This document shows, one piece after another, positions 1 to 8,323 of a DNA stretch of 60,939 nucleotides. The notes under the pieces were generated by a model. That model was not told the DNA's origin. It saw only the letters and a program-made list of their open reading frames with translations, and did no database searches. The stretch is from contig JASGVX010000110.1 in NCBI GenBank assembly GCA_030054735.1, forward strand, positions 1 through 60,939, read 5' to 3'. Position numbers and translations under genes: made by a program. Within the stretch, counting starts at the first letter, position 1. Each line of letters opens with the position of its first letter. Origin of the DNA: Methanobacteriota archaeon. GTDB lineage: Archaea > Halobacteriota > Methanosarcinia > Methanosarcinales > Methanosarcinaceae.

Positions 1-110
1 TAAAATATTTAAATACGTTTGATATAAAAATTAACCTAAAAATATTATTAAATTGTATGATAAAAATCGAAAGTATTAAATAGAATGCTGCTGTATATAC
101 GTGCTTATTT

Positions 111-441
111 CTTGCTATCGTTATTCTAAAATACGCCTGTTTTGCTCAAACATCTATTTTTGGAATTTCCCGAAATTTTCTTTCTTTTACCTTCATTGAA
201 ATACTTTCTATTTCCATTCCCAGAGCTTCAATAGAGACAAATATAGGACTTACGCAGTTGGGTAGTAAAATCAAGCACATGCGGGCTTTTCAACATTGGT
301 CTGATTTATACGGTTAAGTCTTTTCCGCTTATGGTTTTTAGTTTAACTGCGTAAGTCCTAAAATAATGCAAATTTTCAAATAATTTTCCAAAAACGATAA
401 CAGTAAAAATGTTAATTTTTTGCAGAGATCTGCGAAAAGTC
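111..441 (+). repeat. Dispersed ~210-bp non-coding repeat (family R1), copy 1, interrupted
   Basis: Starts with the signature TTGCTATCGTTATTC and ends near TCTGCGAAAAGTC. The same order of landmarks occurs at 51641-51850 and 60178-60386: CTATCG, a GAAATACTTTCTATTTCC-like block, a GAGACAAATA-like block, AAAACGATAAC, GTTATTTTTTTGCAG, then ATCTGCGGAA. The CTATCG motif near the left and CGATAAC near the right are inverted relative to each other. This copy is split by a separate inverted-repeat element at 244-360. No coding potential is seen. Confidence 0.7.
244..360. mobile_element. 117-bp MITE with 16-bp perfect terminal inverted repeats, inserted in repeat R1
   Basis: TAGGACTTACGCAGTT at 244-259 is the exact reverse complement of the sequence at 345-360. 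The element interrupts R1 between the GAGACAAATA-like block and the AATGCAAATTTTC block, which are adjacent in the uninterrupted R1 copies. It carries no transposase, so it is non-autonomous. The terminal GGACTTACGCA is a common type of IS-element end, but the parent family cannot be named from this window. Any target duplication is short (possibly ATA) and unresolved. Confidence 0.8.
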
Positions 442-595
442 ATCTGTATGGAATTCTCAAAAAAATCATAATAATTGGAGCCAAAAACAAAGTTTTTAGA
501 TGTTTTCAGGCTCCTAAAAACAAAAAAACCAAAAATCAAAAATTCCCATGATTGTTTCATGGGAAGAAACTTTTCTTTTTACCGGATCACACTTC

Positions 596-1087
596 TCAGG
601 TTATTGTCAAGTACCCTGTATCAAACCCGCTAATTGAAGATGTTTCCGATTTCACGTTTGCCCTGAAAAGCTTGCGTTCTGCCAGAGCATCTCCAGGGAC
701 AGTAACTTTCACCGGAAGCAAAACTTCTTCTCCTGATTTCAGAGTTATAGTTTTCTCAGTCCATTCAAACCAGGAGAGGTCTGCCTGATAGGAAGCAGGA
801 AGTTCATTGACACTGATTTTCACTTCAAAAGTGTCATCGATGTTCTGAGTATTTTTCACCTTGATGTTCAGATCAACAGTTTTTCCTGCTTCAACACTGC
901 TGGCCCTTGGTGAAACGGCAATATTGGCGCCGCCTGAAATCTGAACAACAGGGTCAGGAACTGAAGTATTAGCAGTGTTTTCGGCAGCATCAGTTGAATT
1001 AATCGACAGAGAATAGCTTCCAACCAGAGCTGGAGCAGTTATGCACACAAGTGCAACGATACCGAGAATTAGAAATAGTCGTTTCAT
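596..1087 (-). CDS. Secreted protein with a CARDB/COG1361-like beta-sandwich domain
   Basis: A 163-residue protein with an N-terminal signal peptide (MKRLFLILGIVALVCITAPALVG, written here as KR followed by a hydrophobic run to about residue 23). The mature part reads as a single immunoglobulin-like sandwich: VEAGKTVDLNIKVKNTQNIDDTFEV followed later by LKSGEEVLLPVKVTVP, a pattern typical of CARDB or NEW3 domains in archaeal surface proteins. There is no C-terminal anchor, so it is probably released or bound to another envelope protein. The ATG at 1087 is supported by GGTGA about eight bases upstream. It stands alone with non-coding DNA on both sides. The specific function is unknown. Confidence 0.65.
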   Translation of the reverse strand: MKRLFLILGIVALVCITAPALVGSYSLSINSTDAAENTANTSVPDPVVQISGGANIAVSPRASSVEAGKTVDLNIKVKNTQNIDDTFEVKISVNELPASYQADLSWFEWTEKTITLKSGEEVLLPVKVTVPGDALAERKLFRANVKSETSSISGFDTGYLTIT

Positions 1088-1426
1088 CTATTATATCACC
1101 TACTTTCCGATATTTTCACCCTAAACTCTCTTATTGCATTCCGGTTTTACAGGGCCCAGGAGGGTTTTTTTGGGCAGAATCATGGTCTTATGTACCTTTT
1201 CAAGCCTGGAGGGGAAATTCCCAAAAACAAAAAAATTGAAACCTTTTTGCAGTAAATTTAAAATTTAGATCTCTTCGTCATGAGTGGGTTTCAGGTCAGA
1301 TTCGATTATTTAAAATTAACCTGCTCTGTAAAATGCAGTTGTTTTTTTAAAGCCAGGGACGAAACTTTCCAGGGTATTGGGAATTTTTCGATGACTTACA
1401 GCATTTTTCTAAAGTTTAAGCCCGGT

Positions 1427-1527
1427 ACGAAATAACCTGTAACTATCATTTTTAGTAAATTCCAATTGGCTCCAATGGCCTTGAAAATCAACATGTCCAG
1501 CTGGAAAATATAAGCAGGTTATTTCGT
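1427..1527. repeat. 101-bp element bounded by a 13-bp perfect inverted repeat
   Basis: ACGAAATAACCTG at 1427-1439 is the exact reverse complement of CAGGTTATTTCGT at 1515-1527. The interior has no ORF. It could be a MITE or a large hairpin; no second copy was seen in the window. Confidence 0.55.
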
Positions 1528-1859
1528 CTCAGTTCCTTTGAAATTTGATATAAATTTGGAGACTAAGTTTTTTGGAGAGAGCCAGTTCTCAGAACTTAAT
1601 TCCAGATAATAAAATGATTTTATTATATCTATTTAAATTTATCTGAAAATTATGAATATTAATTCTTCATACACATGATTATTATTATAAATATGATAAT
1701 CTGTATTACTGAGTTCCTAATACTGAGTTCGCCGATGATGTATTTTATCCATATCATTGCTAGCGGTAATAATTCTATTCATTTTATAAAAGGAAATTCA
1801 CAAAGATAGTTTCATTTTTTCACTTCGAGTCTGAACCCTCTATTGCATCTAAAGACCCC

Positions 1860-1883
1860 ATCCTGTTCTGACTGGAACAGGAT
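1860..1883. terminator. Hairpin, possible terminator or RNA stem
   Basis: ATCCTGTTC (1860-1868) pairs perfectly with GAACAGGAT (1875-1883) across a 6-nt loop. There is no adjacent gene whose end it obviously marks, and no clean T-run directly follows, so its role is open. Confidence 0.35.
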
Positions 1884-2007
1884 AGAGGCTTCATGTAAAA
1901 AAAACCAGAATTTAGTGCAGGCTCCGGGTAAAAAAGATAGGTTTCAGGAAGGAAAAATTCTTAATAAAGAGCCAGTGAAATCCTTTTAAGAATCAGTATC
2001 AATTAAA

Positions 2008-2034
2008 AACCTGAACTCCGGCTTTTTAGGCGCA
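2008..2034 (+). repeat. Fragment related to the 60004-60165 inverted-repeat element
   Basis: AACCTGAACTCCGGCTTTTTAGGCGCATA-like sequence here matches, with few differences, the left end of the element at 60004 (AACCTAAGTTCCGCC followed by TTTTTAAGCGCATA). The right half is not recognisable at this site. Confidence 0.5.
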
Positions 2035-2140
2035 TATATGCTTTTCCTCAAATCTAAGAGGTCCAATGCTTGCGATTTAAAATATTACCATGCGTCTTAT
2101 GTACTTAAAAATGCGGAAATAAGCTTAGAAATAAGGCAAA

Positions 2141-2158
2141 CAGGCTGTCTCAAAACTC
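2141..2158. mobile_element. Solo IS-like end
   Basis: CAGGCTGTCTCAAAACTC shares the 12-mer CAGGCTGTCTCA with 53325-53336, where it borders a decayed transposase remnant. No transposase sequence is visible next to this copy. Confidence 0.4.
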
Positions 2159-2277
2159 AAAGCATTTCTAGAACTGGATAAAGAGCAACTTTGACTTTAA
2201 AAACAAGACCATTTACAACAGAAAAATTCACACAACCCACTATACGCATTAAATTTTCGTATATTTACAATTTTTTC

Positions 2278-2340
2278 TGCTATCGTTTTTCAAAAATATG
2301 CATCTTTTTCCCGTCAAATTTCACAACAGATAAGGGATTG
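2278..2340 (+). repeat. Truncated copy of repeat R1 (left end)
   Basis: CTGCTATCGTTTTTC is identical to the first 15 bases of the R1 copy at 51641. Similarity fades over the following 50 bases and the right half of R1 is missing. Confidence 0.45.
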
Positions 2341-2426
2341 CAACCAGCATATTTAGCGCGAAACAATCTCGGGATAAAACAAATTAATATCTTTACAGAG
2401 CCTGATTAATAAGTTCACTGCTGCCT

Positions 2427-2957
2427 TCATCTCTCCCTTCCAAGCATCATTTCAAGGTAAGAAGTACGGATAGAATCGTTTTTCTGAATCCCGAGCTTGG
2501 ATAAAAACTCAAAAAGCTTCTCCCTTGAACTTTCAAGGTCTTTTTCGTCTTCCACATCAAGCTCCACTTCAAGGAAGTCTCCAAGCCCTCCAACTGCATC
2601 AAGGCAGACAGTAATATCCCCTGCCCTGAAAATCTCCCTTTTTTTGCGCACTGCACCCGCTTCCAGGAAACCAAGCGCATGGAAAATTTCTGCCGCACTA
2701 TCTCCATTCACAGGCGTTTCTATCTCTACTCGGGTTTTGGAGACATCATCGAGTTTAGGGCCTTTATAAGTCAGCACAGCCTGCCCGCCCAGAGAGCGTA
2801 TCCTCAGGGCCTCATCTGTTTTTGCAAAATTCCGGTATGGAGCTGCAAAATAGACGTCAGACTGCTCTTCAACCCCTATTTTACCTGCTCCCATTTCCTT
2901 AAGAAGAGGGCGGATCTTTGAATGGTCCACTCTTACCTTAACTTCAACTTCAAGCAT
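2427..2957 (-). CDS. cyaB: CYTH-domain protein, CyaB-like (class IV adenylate cyclase / thiamine-triphosphatase-like)
   Basis: A 176-residue protein beginning with the CYTH signature ExExK (LEVEVKVRVD, E3, E5, K7). Further strands carry the basic and acidic residues of the triphosphate tunnel: EALRIRS, LTYKGP, RVEIETPV, then KKREIF and VCLDAVGGLGDFLEVEL. The length fits the CyaB subfamily. Family members bind triphosphates with a divalent metal; in archaea the true substrate is generally not established, so cyclase activity is only one possibility. It lies upstream in map order of the mevalonate cluster but is separated from it and probably has its own promoter. Confidence 0.85.
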   Translation of the reverse strand: MLEVEVKVRVDHSKIRPLLKEMGAGKIGVEEQSDVYFAAPYRNFAKTDEALRIRSLGGQAVLTYKGPKLDDVSKTRVEIETPVNGDSAAEIFHALGFLEAGAVRKKREIFRAGDITVCLDAVGGLGDFLEVELDVEDEKDLESSREKLFEFLSKLGIQKNDSIRTSYLEMMLGRER

Positions 2958-3045
2958 AGTTTCCAGACATCTCCAGTTGATTCATGCTTTGACCAGTATT
3001 TCAATCCATAATTAAATATTTGGGATGAAAAAAATCCTAAAAAAA

Positions 3046-3444
3046 TCAGGGATCTAGAGGGACGAATTTTGTGCCGTAGTATATCATACCGCGCTCACCG
3101 TCTTCCCCGAGCTTTCTGAACACGGACTTTACCCGCGTCCCGATCTGGATTTTATCAATATCGCCAATAACCTGAGAGGTCAGGCAGGGTCCCTCATCCA
3201 GTTTAATAATTGCAAGGGTATAGGGGGCCTGGTCTTCAAAACCTTTTGCAGCCGTGTGAATCAATGTATAACTTACAATTTCGCCGGTACCTTTGAATTT
3301 ATAGGGTTCGAGCTCACCCATGCGCCTGCAGTTCACACAAACATTGCGTGGAGGATAGAAATATTCCTCGCATTCCTTGCAGCGGGTCCCTTCAAGGTTG
3401 TACCTGACACCGATGTTTCTCCAGAACCTTGGAACAGAAGACAT
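3046..3444 (-). CDS. DUF35 / OB-fold zinc-ribbon protein of the thiolase-HMGCS complex
   Basis: A 132-residue protein with an N-terminal rubredoxin-like zinc ribbon (C22, C25, C36, C39 in CKEC and CVNC) followed by an OB fold (FKGTGEIVSYTLIH ... APYTLAIIKLDEG). Archaeal proteins of this family bridge acetoacetyl-CoA thiolase and HMG-CoA synthase and form a channel for the shared CoA intermediate. Here it directly follows those two genes on the same strand, six bases after the thiolase stop, which strongly supports the same role. Last gene of the probable four-gene unit 6471-3046. Confidence 0.9.
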   Translation of the reverse strand: MSSVPRFWRNIGVRYNLEGTRCKECEEYFYPPRNVCVNCRRMGELEPYKFKGTGEIVSYTLIHTAAKGFEDQAPYTLAIIKLDEGPCLTSQVIGDIDKIQIGTRVKSVFRKLGEDGERGMIYYGTKFVPLDP

Positions 3445-3450
3445 CCAATA

Positions 3451-4623
3451 TCACCTCTCCCTCGATAAAATATGAATTACTGCTGTCGCTCCTGAACCTC
3501 CTACGTTGTGGGTCATCCCATACTCTGCGCCTTCCACCTGGCGCTTGCCTGCATCTCCGCGCAGCTGGGTTACTATTTCCACAGCCTGTTTAATGCCGGT
3601 TGCCCCCACAGGATGTCCACAAGCTTTCAGGCCGCCGGAAGTGTTGACAGGAATCCTGCCGCCAATTGCAGTTTCCCCATTTTCGGTAACAACTCCACCC
3701 TTCCCTTTCTCAGCAAAGCCGAGGTCTTCAATTGCGCATATCTCGGCAATTGTAAAGCAGTCGTGCACTTCGACAAGGTCTATGTCCTCAGGGGCCAACT
3801 TTGCCATTGAATATGCCCTCTTTGCAGCCACTACGCTTGCATCAAGAGTGGTGATGTCCCTTCTGTCATGCAGGGCAATCGTATCACTTGCCTGTGCTAT
3901 CGCCTTAATATAAATTGGAGTATCACTATATTTGCGGGCAATTTCCGCAGGCGCCAGAACAAGTGCAGACGCTCCGTCCGTTATAGGAGAGCAGTCAAAG
4001 ATATGTAGCGGGTCGGCAACCATTATAGAATTCAGGACATCATCTACAGTAATTGCGTGCTTGTACTGAGCAATCGGGTTAAGACATCCGTTTCTATGGT
4101 TCTTGACAGCAACCTCTGCAAGCTGTTCACTTGTGGTACCGTATCTGTGCATGTGCAGCCTTGCAATCATTGCATAAAGCCCTGGAAATGTTGCCCCAGC
4201 CATTCCTTCCCATTCCCTGTCAGCAGCAGCTGCAAGAGCTGAAGATGCTTCATCGGACCCCACGTCTGTCATTTTCTCTGCTCCTGCTGCAACCACAATG
4301 TCGCTGTATCCTGAAGCCACAGACATTATAGCCTGACGCAGGGCAAGCCCACCAGATGCACAGGCAGCTTCCACTCGGGTAGCCGGGACGTGAAGGTTTC
4401 TCGAAAGCCCGGAATAATCCGCAATAAGAGCACCTATGTGTTCCTGATCAATGAAACGTCCTCCACTCATATTTCCAATGTAAAGGGCATCAATATCTTT
4501 TCCACTTACAGATGAGTCCTGGATTGCTCCAATTCCGGCTTCAACAACTATATCTCTCAAGGAACATTCCCAGAGTTCCCCGAACTTAGTGTTTTTTACT
4601 CCGATAATTGCTACGTCTCTCAT
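3451..4623 (-). CDS. Acetyl-CoA C-acetyltransferase (thiolase), mevalonate pathway
   Basis: About 390 residues. It condenses two acetyl-CoA to acetoacetyl-CoA, the first step toward archaeal isoprenoid lipids. The nucleophilic cysteine is C88 in EAACASGG; the C-terminal catalytic motifs are CGHPVGATG and [15 protein letters not shown] chose the ATG at 4623 (protein start [15 protein letters not shown]): a longer frame opens at 4674, but its extra 17 residues overlap the HMG-CoA synthase gene and are not thiolase-like. With this start the gene follows the synthase stop by 16 bases. It is the archaeal type that works in complex with HMG-CoA synthase and the DUF35 protein. Confidence 0.92.
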   Translation of the reverse strand: MRDVAIIGVKNTKFGELWECSLRDIVVEAGIGAIQDSSVSGKDIDALYIGNMSGGRFIDQEHIGALIADYSGLSRNLHVPATRVEAACASGGLALRQAIMSVASGYSDIVVAAGAEKMTDVGSDEASSALAAAADREWEGMAGATFPGLYAMIARLHMHRYGTTSEQLAEVAVKNHRNGCLNPIAQYKHAITVDDVLNSIMVADPLHIFDCSPITDGASALVLAPAEIARKYSDTPIYIKAIAQASDTIALHDRRDITTLDASVVAAKRAYSMAKLAPEDIDLVEVHDCFTIAEICAIEDLGFAEKGKGGVVTENGETAIGGRIPVNTSGGLKACGHPVGATGIKQAVEIVTQLRGDAGKRQVEGAEYGMTHNVGGSGATAVIHILSRER

Positions 4624-4639
4624 TATATCCACCCCGTTT

Positions 4640-5689
4640 TCAGGCCAGTCTGATCTTGCCTTTATGCCTGGCATACCTTGCGTAGTCGATGTATACAGGA
4701 TTCTTTATAAGTTCGGAAACCGTCGGAGCCCTGTTTCGGATTTCCTCAATCCTGTCAGTAACTCTTATACTGAATGCATCAGAACCTGCTCCTGACCCGA
4801 ATGCAGTTGCAAAAATCCTGTCTCCTGGCTTTGCCTGGTCAAGGGTTGCAGCTATTCCCATCAGGCAGGAGCCAGAATAGGTGTTTCCTATTTTTGGGAC
4901 AACAAGTCCGGGAGCAATCTGCTCTTTTGTGAACCCCAGCATCTTTGCAGCCTTTCTTGGGAATTTTCCGTTTGGCTGGTGGAATACCCCATAATCATAA
5001 TCAGAAGGAGTTGTCCCAAGTTTTTCAAGCAGGCCCTTTGCGCCGTTTGTTACGTGTCTGAAGTAGCCTGGCTCTCCCGTAAAACGTCCACCGTGTTCGG
5101 GATAGGGCATTCCTTCTCTTCTCCAGAAGTCAGGGGTATCTGTTGTAAAAGAGTATGTATCTTCAATGATAGCGGCAAGTTCGGATTCATTTCTCCCTAT
5201 AAGACAGGCAACTCCTCCTGCTGCTGCAGTATACTCAAGGGCGTCACCTGGTGCTCCCTGAGAAACATCCGCCCCTATAGCCAGGCCGAGATCAATCATT
5301 CCTGAACCCACTAGCCCCATACAGACCTGCAATGCGGCAGTTCCTGCTTTACATGCAAACTCAAAGTCTGCTGCAGTCATTTCAGGAGTTGCGCCAATAG
5401 CCTGGGCTACTATAGTGCTTGTCGGTTTTACAGCGTAGGGATGACTTTCTGAACCAGTATACACCGCCCCGATTCTGGAGGGGAGAACGCCGCTTCTTGC
5501 CATTGCGTTTCTTGCTGCTTCTACTGCAATCGTTGCTGCGTCTTCATCTACGTCAGGTACGGATTTTTCGTACACCATGAGACCATTTTTGAGAGCCTTT
5601 GCGTCATCACCCCAGAGCCGGGCGATTTCTTCGATTTTTATGCGGTATCTCGGAACATATGCACCATAAGATACAATTCCAATGGTCAT
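4640..5689 (-). CDS. Hydroxymethylglutaryl-CoA synthase
   Basis: A 349-residue archaeal HMG-CoA synthase, which condenses acetoacetyl-CoA with acetyl-CoA to give HMG-CoA. The acyl-accepting cysteine is C113 in [13 protein letters not shown]; the general-base glutamate region is [16 protein letters not shown], and a conserved histidine lies in FHQPNGKFP. The ATG at 5689 has AGGTGA upstream at good spacing. It lies 41 bases after the regulator gene and just before the thiolase, consistent with one operon for the entry into the mevalonate pathway. Confidence 0.93.
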   Translation of the reverse strand: MTIGIVSYGAYVPRYRIKIEEIARLWGDDAKALKNGLMVYEKSVPDVDEDAATIAVEAARNAMARSGVLPSRIGAVYTGSESHPYAVKPTSTIVAQAIGATPEMTAADFEFACKAGTAALQVCMGLVGSGMIDLGLAIGADVSQGAPGDALEYTAAAGGVACLIGRNESELAAIIEDTYSFTTDTPDFWRREGMPYPEHGGRFTGEPGYFRHVTNGAKGLLEKLGTTPSDYDYGVFHQPNGKFPRKAAKMLGFTKEQIAPGLVVPKIGNTYSGSCLMGIAATLDQAKPGDRIFATAFGSGAGSDAFSIRVTDRIEEIRNRAPTVSELIKNPVYIDYARYARHKGKIRLA

Positions 5690-5730
5690 GCTTTCACCTA
5701 TTTTTAAGTATTTAGGCTATCTTCCAGGGG

Positions 5731-6471
5731 TCATTCCCTTGCATAGTATTGACTGTATTTTTTCAGTAGCTTCACAATCTGATCGAGATCCATTGTAGTT
5801 GCGACCACAGGAATACGGTCTACTTCTGCCATCTTGACTGCAACAGGGCCTACATCTCCCCTACGGAGTCCGTGGAGCACAACAGCTCCGGGTTTCAGGT
5901 TGGTTACCCGAATAGCTACCAGGGGGGATTTTCCGGTAGAGACTTTTGTAAAGATCATGGCTCTGTCCGTACTCCAGCCGTAGAGCTTCTGGAATTCATG
6001 TGAGGAAAGTTCCAGTATTGCACGCTGGCTGTCGATGACAGAAAAACCATAAAGAGGCTTTTCAATTCCTTTGTAGACTATATCGCCTTCAATAAGATTA
6101 ACCAGTTTAGCAAGCTGTATAGGGAGAGTATACTCGTAGGTTGAGTAGATGGATTTTGAGCTGCTTTCAGCGTTAAGTATAGATTCGTAGGCGTGAATCT
6201 TTTTGCCTCCCCTCTCCATATCAATTTCAATCAGGGCCTCCACAATCTTCCGGATTATAAGTGTCCCTGGAGACTTTCGCCTCCCGCTTTCATAATCACT
6301 GATAACGGAGGGAGAGACCTTAAGGTAATTTGATATATCGGTCTGGGATATCTCGAAGTTTAACCTCCACTTTTTCAGAGACTCTCCGGGCTTATCTGAG
6401 AGTGTGATATCTCCAGCCATTTTTTCTGCCAGTCGGTTGCGCAGATTTTCTGAGGAATCGTTGAATGTCAT
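5731..6471 (-). CDS. XRE-type helix-turn-helix regulator with C-terminal sensor-like domain
   Basis: A 246-residue protein. Residues ~28-80 form a Cro/CI-type helix-turn-helix (WRLNFEISQTDISNYLKVSPSVISDYESGRRKSPG). The remaining ~160 residues are a conserved archaeal domain (for example GDIVYKGIEKPLYGFSVIDS and GRRGDVGPVAVKMAEVDRIPVVATT-like stretches) whose ligand I cannot name. It is the first gene of the strand leading into HMG-CoA synthase, so a role in controlling isoprenoid synthesis is a reasonable inference. Its own promoter carries an inverted repeat around the TATA box (6497-6523), suggesting autoregulation. Confidence 0.85.
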   Translation of the reverse strand: MTFNDSSENLRNRLAEKMAGDITLSDKPGESLKKWRLNFEISQTDISNYLKVSPSVISDYESGRRKSPGTLIIRKIVEALIEIDMERGGKKIHAYESILNAESSSKSIYSTYEYTLPIQLAKLVNLIEGDIVYKGIEKPLYGFSVIDSQRAILELSSHEFQKLYGWSTDRAMIFTKVSTGKSPLVAIRVTNLKPGAVVLHGLRRGDVGPVAVKMAEVDRIPVVATTMDLDQIVKLLKKYSQYYARE

Positions 6472-6496
6472 GACTTACTTAGTCTAAGATGAAACG

Positions 6497-6523
6497 TTAG
6501 CATATAAATATAACGAATGCTAA
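6497..6523 (-). promoter_or_regulatory. TATA box embedded in a 7-bp inverted repeat, candidate operator of the XRE/mevalonate unit
   Basis: TTAGCAT (6497-6503) and ATGCTAA (6517-6523) are perfect inverted repeats flanking TATAAATA. The site is 26-52 bases upstream of the regulator start at 6471, where an archaeal TATA element is expected. A repressor bound here would compete with TBP/TFB. The divergent gene at 6613 has its own TATA-like sequence near 6580. Confidence 0.5.
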
Positions 6524-6612
6524 TTCGGCAATTGTCGCCGAGAATTAAGCATCGATAAGGGAGAGATCTTCGTCAAAAAATTTATAACATATATACGAGA
6601 AATTAGGATGTA

Positions 6613-7431
6613 ATGCCCGCAAATTCACAGAACCCCGGGATAAGCGTTTCGGACATAACTCTCTATATCACTTGCCCGCGAAGGGTTTACTTTGTCAGCC
6701 GCGGTTTTGAGCTTTTTCCAGAAATAAACGCATCAAGGCTCGAGAGAATGCTCTTGAAAGAACTCTCCCTGAATTATCCTGAAATTGTGAAAAAGTGTTC
6801 GTTAAACGCCGATAGCATCTGCAAAGAACTTGAGACTGCCCTTAGTCAGGCATGTGAAGATCTTCCACTAATGTTTCCAAAAGAATTTGCAGATAGAGAG
6901 ACGGGATTTATGGAGGAGGGGGCCGCGCGGGTGAGAGCCAAAATCCCAGAAATTGCAGCTAACCTCCACAAAGGGCTAGAAGAATTCGGGAAAGACGCCA
7001 TGCTTGCGGCACTTACCCCTGTAAAAACCGAGCCCATTATTTACTCAGAGCGTCTGAACCTGAAGGGATCACCCTCTAAAATAGTCTGTTTTGAAGGCTT
7101 GAATGTTCCATCTATTATAAGGCCTGGGAGCTGCCCTGTCCAGGGTGTCTGGGCGTCCGATAGGACACACGTTGCATCACTTGCCCTTCTCCTTGAAGCC
7201 GAGTCCGGAAAAGAAATCCCTTTTGCCTTTGTCGAGTACGTAAGTTTCGGGATAATACGAAAAGTAGTCATCCGGACTTCGGACCGCAGGGAGGTATTAA
7301 AAATCTGCAGGCGTGTTGAGAAAATAAAAGCCGGATTCATGCCTGAGAAAACAGAAGAAAAATTCTGTCCGGAATGCACCTTTTCAGAGCACTGTGTTTC
7401 GAATCCTTCTCTTATGTCAAAATTTTTCTAA
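6613..7431 (+). CDS. Cas4-like (DUF83/RecB-fold) iron-sulfur protein with degenerate nuclease site
   Basis: A 272-residue protein with the overall Cas4/DUF83 layout: one N-terminal cysteine in CPRRVYF (C21) and three C-terminal cysteines in FCPECTFSEHC (C252, C255, C261), which would hold a 4Fe-4S cluster. The RecB nuclease motifs are eroded: GxxD reads G152-S-P-S155, and the E-x-K motif reads P166-S-I-I-R170-P-G, so the catalytic Asp, Glu and Lys appear replaced. The later helix (GVW.SDRTHVASLALLLE) is kept. No CRISPR array or other cas gene is in the window. Divergent from the mevalonate regulator. Either an inactive Cas4 relative with a structural or DNA-binding role, or an unusual active site; I favour the former. 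Confidence 0.75.
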   Translation: MPANSQNPGISVSDITLYITCPRRVYFVSRGFELFPEINASRLERMLLKELSLNYPEIVKKCSLNADSICKELETALSQACEDLPLMFPKEFADRETGFMEEGAARVRAKIPEIAANLHKGLEEFGKDAMLAALTPVKTEPIIYSERLNLKGSPSKIVCFEGLNVPSIIRPGSCPVQGVWASDRTHVASLALLLEAESGKEIPFAFVEYVSFGIIRKVVIRTSDRREVLKICRRVEKIKAGFMPEKTEEKFCPECTFSEHCVSNPSLMSKFF

Positions 7432-8065
7432 ATCATGAATGGATGGAAAATGTTGTAGAGCAATGAAAAAAGCAAAAACAAAACTGTTGTTCAGTAAGAA
7501 GTTGTAAGGACTTTTTTGAGTGCGATTGAACAGAGATTGTATCTTTATTAACAATAACACCTCCCATTTTTTAGGTCTAAGAAAAACTTTCGTTGGGTAT
7601 GAATATACAAGTTTTTTTAAGAGTCTCAAATGATTAGTCATATAAAGTACTAATTTTGAATAAAATAATCATAAATCCAGGATTATTTCTTATAGTTCGA
7701 TGATCTGGCCAGAAAAATTATAAGGAATTAGCTAAGAGGGATTTATTGAGTTCAAATAAACTTTCCAGATTCAGCCGAACTCCATAAACTATCGCCATAT
7801 ATATAAACACTGGGTAATTTTTTTCATAAAAGTTTCGTATGAGGTATTATTAATTGATCATATGTAAACATAAAAGTTGCGTACAAATACTATGTATTAT
7901 TTCAAAATCGGCATCAACAAAAATTATGAAAAGTTAAATGTCGACCTGCCGAAAGAAGGATAAATGTAATTTTAGACAAAAATTAACCTTGTAGTGGAAA
8001 AAATTGATACTACTATCATTATATTTTGAATATTTTATTTACTAAGAAATAAATAGGAAATTAAC
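7432..8065. other. AT-rich intergenic region, 630 bp
   Basis: No gene or clear repeat recognised. Both strands have only short, low-complexity frames. It probably holds the promoter for the small protein at 8066. Confidence 0.5.
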
Positions 8066-8251
8066 ATGAACGCAAAATCAGCAGATATATTATCACGCAT
8101 ATTAGCGTTGATAGCTGTTTTTATAGCACTATATAATGCATATCTTGGATGGTTAGATGAAGCAAAAGAATCTTACTTATCAATTCTTATATTGATATTT
8201 GTTTTATTGTCATTACTTAACGCAGAATATTCAAAAAAACAAAACCGCTAG
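8066..8251 (+). CDS. Small two-helix membrane protein, unknown function
   Basis: 61 residues with two predicted membrane segments (about residues 9-29, LSRILALIAVFIALYNAYLG, and 37-55, SYLSILILIFVLLSLL) joined by a short charged loop (DEAKES) and ending in a basic tail. An AGGAAAT-type Shine-Dalgarno lies upstream of the ATG. A hairpin terminator follows at 8286. The even hydrophobicity, RBS and terminator argue for a real gene, but there is no family assignment. Confidence 0.55.
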   Translation: MNAKSADILSRILALIAVFIALYNAYLGWLDEAKESYLSILILIFVLLSLLNAEYSKKQNR

Positions 8252-8285
8252 GGATTATGTTATCAAAATCTATACAGAGTTAAGG

Positions 8286-8304
8286 CTGCTGAGGATTTCA
8301 GCAG
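8286..8304. terminator. Bidirectional hairpin between convergent genes
   Basis: CTGCTGA (8286-8292) pairs with TCAGCAG (8298-8304) over a 5-nt loop, between the 3' ends of the small membrane protein gene and purP. Confidence 0.5.
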
Positions 8305-8323
8305 TTTCAGAATACTAACAGCT

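Larger units (their letters stand above)
1088..2426. other. Gene-poor 1.3-kb region with several short repeats
   Basis: No convincing gene on either strand. It contains an inverted repeat (1427-1527), a strong hairpin (1860-1883), a piece related to the 60004-60165 element (2008-2034), an isolated IS-like end (2141-2158) and the left end of an R1 repeat (2278-2292). The rest is AT-rich and unassigned. It reads as an accumulation site for decayed mobile DNA. Confidence 0.6.

Noticed and set aside
4624-4674. Longer start for the thiolase
   Set aside because: The additional 17 residues overlap the HMG-CoA synthase coding sequence and do not fit the thiolase N-terminus; the ATG at 4623 gives the usual beginning.
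7417-7641. 74-codon minus-strand ORF after the Cas4-like gene
   Set aside because: Overlaps the end of a well-supported gene and has a random composition.
8249-8251. Amber (TAG) stop of the 61-residue membrane protein as a pyrrolysine codon
   Set aside because: The frame beyond runs into a terminator hairpin and antisense purP sequence with no conserved-looking extension.
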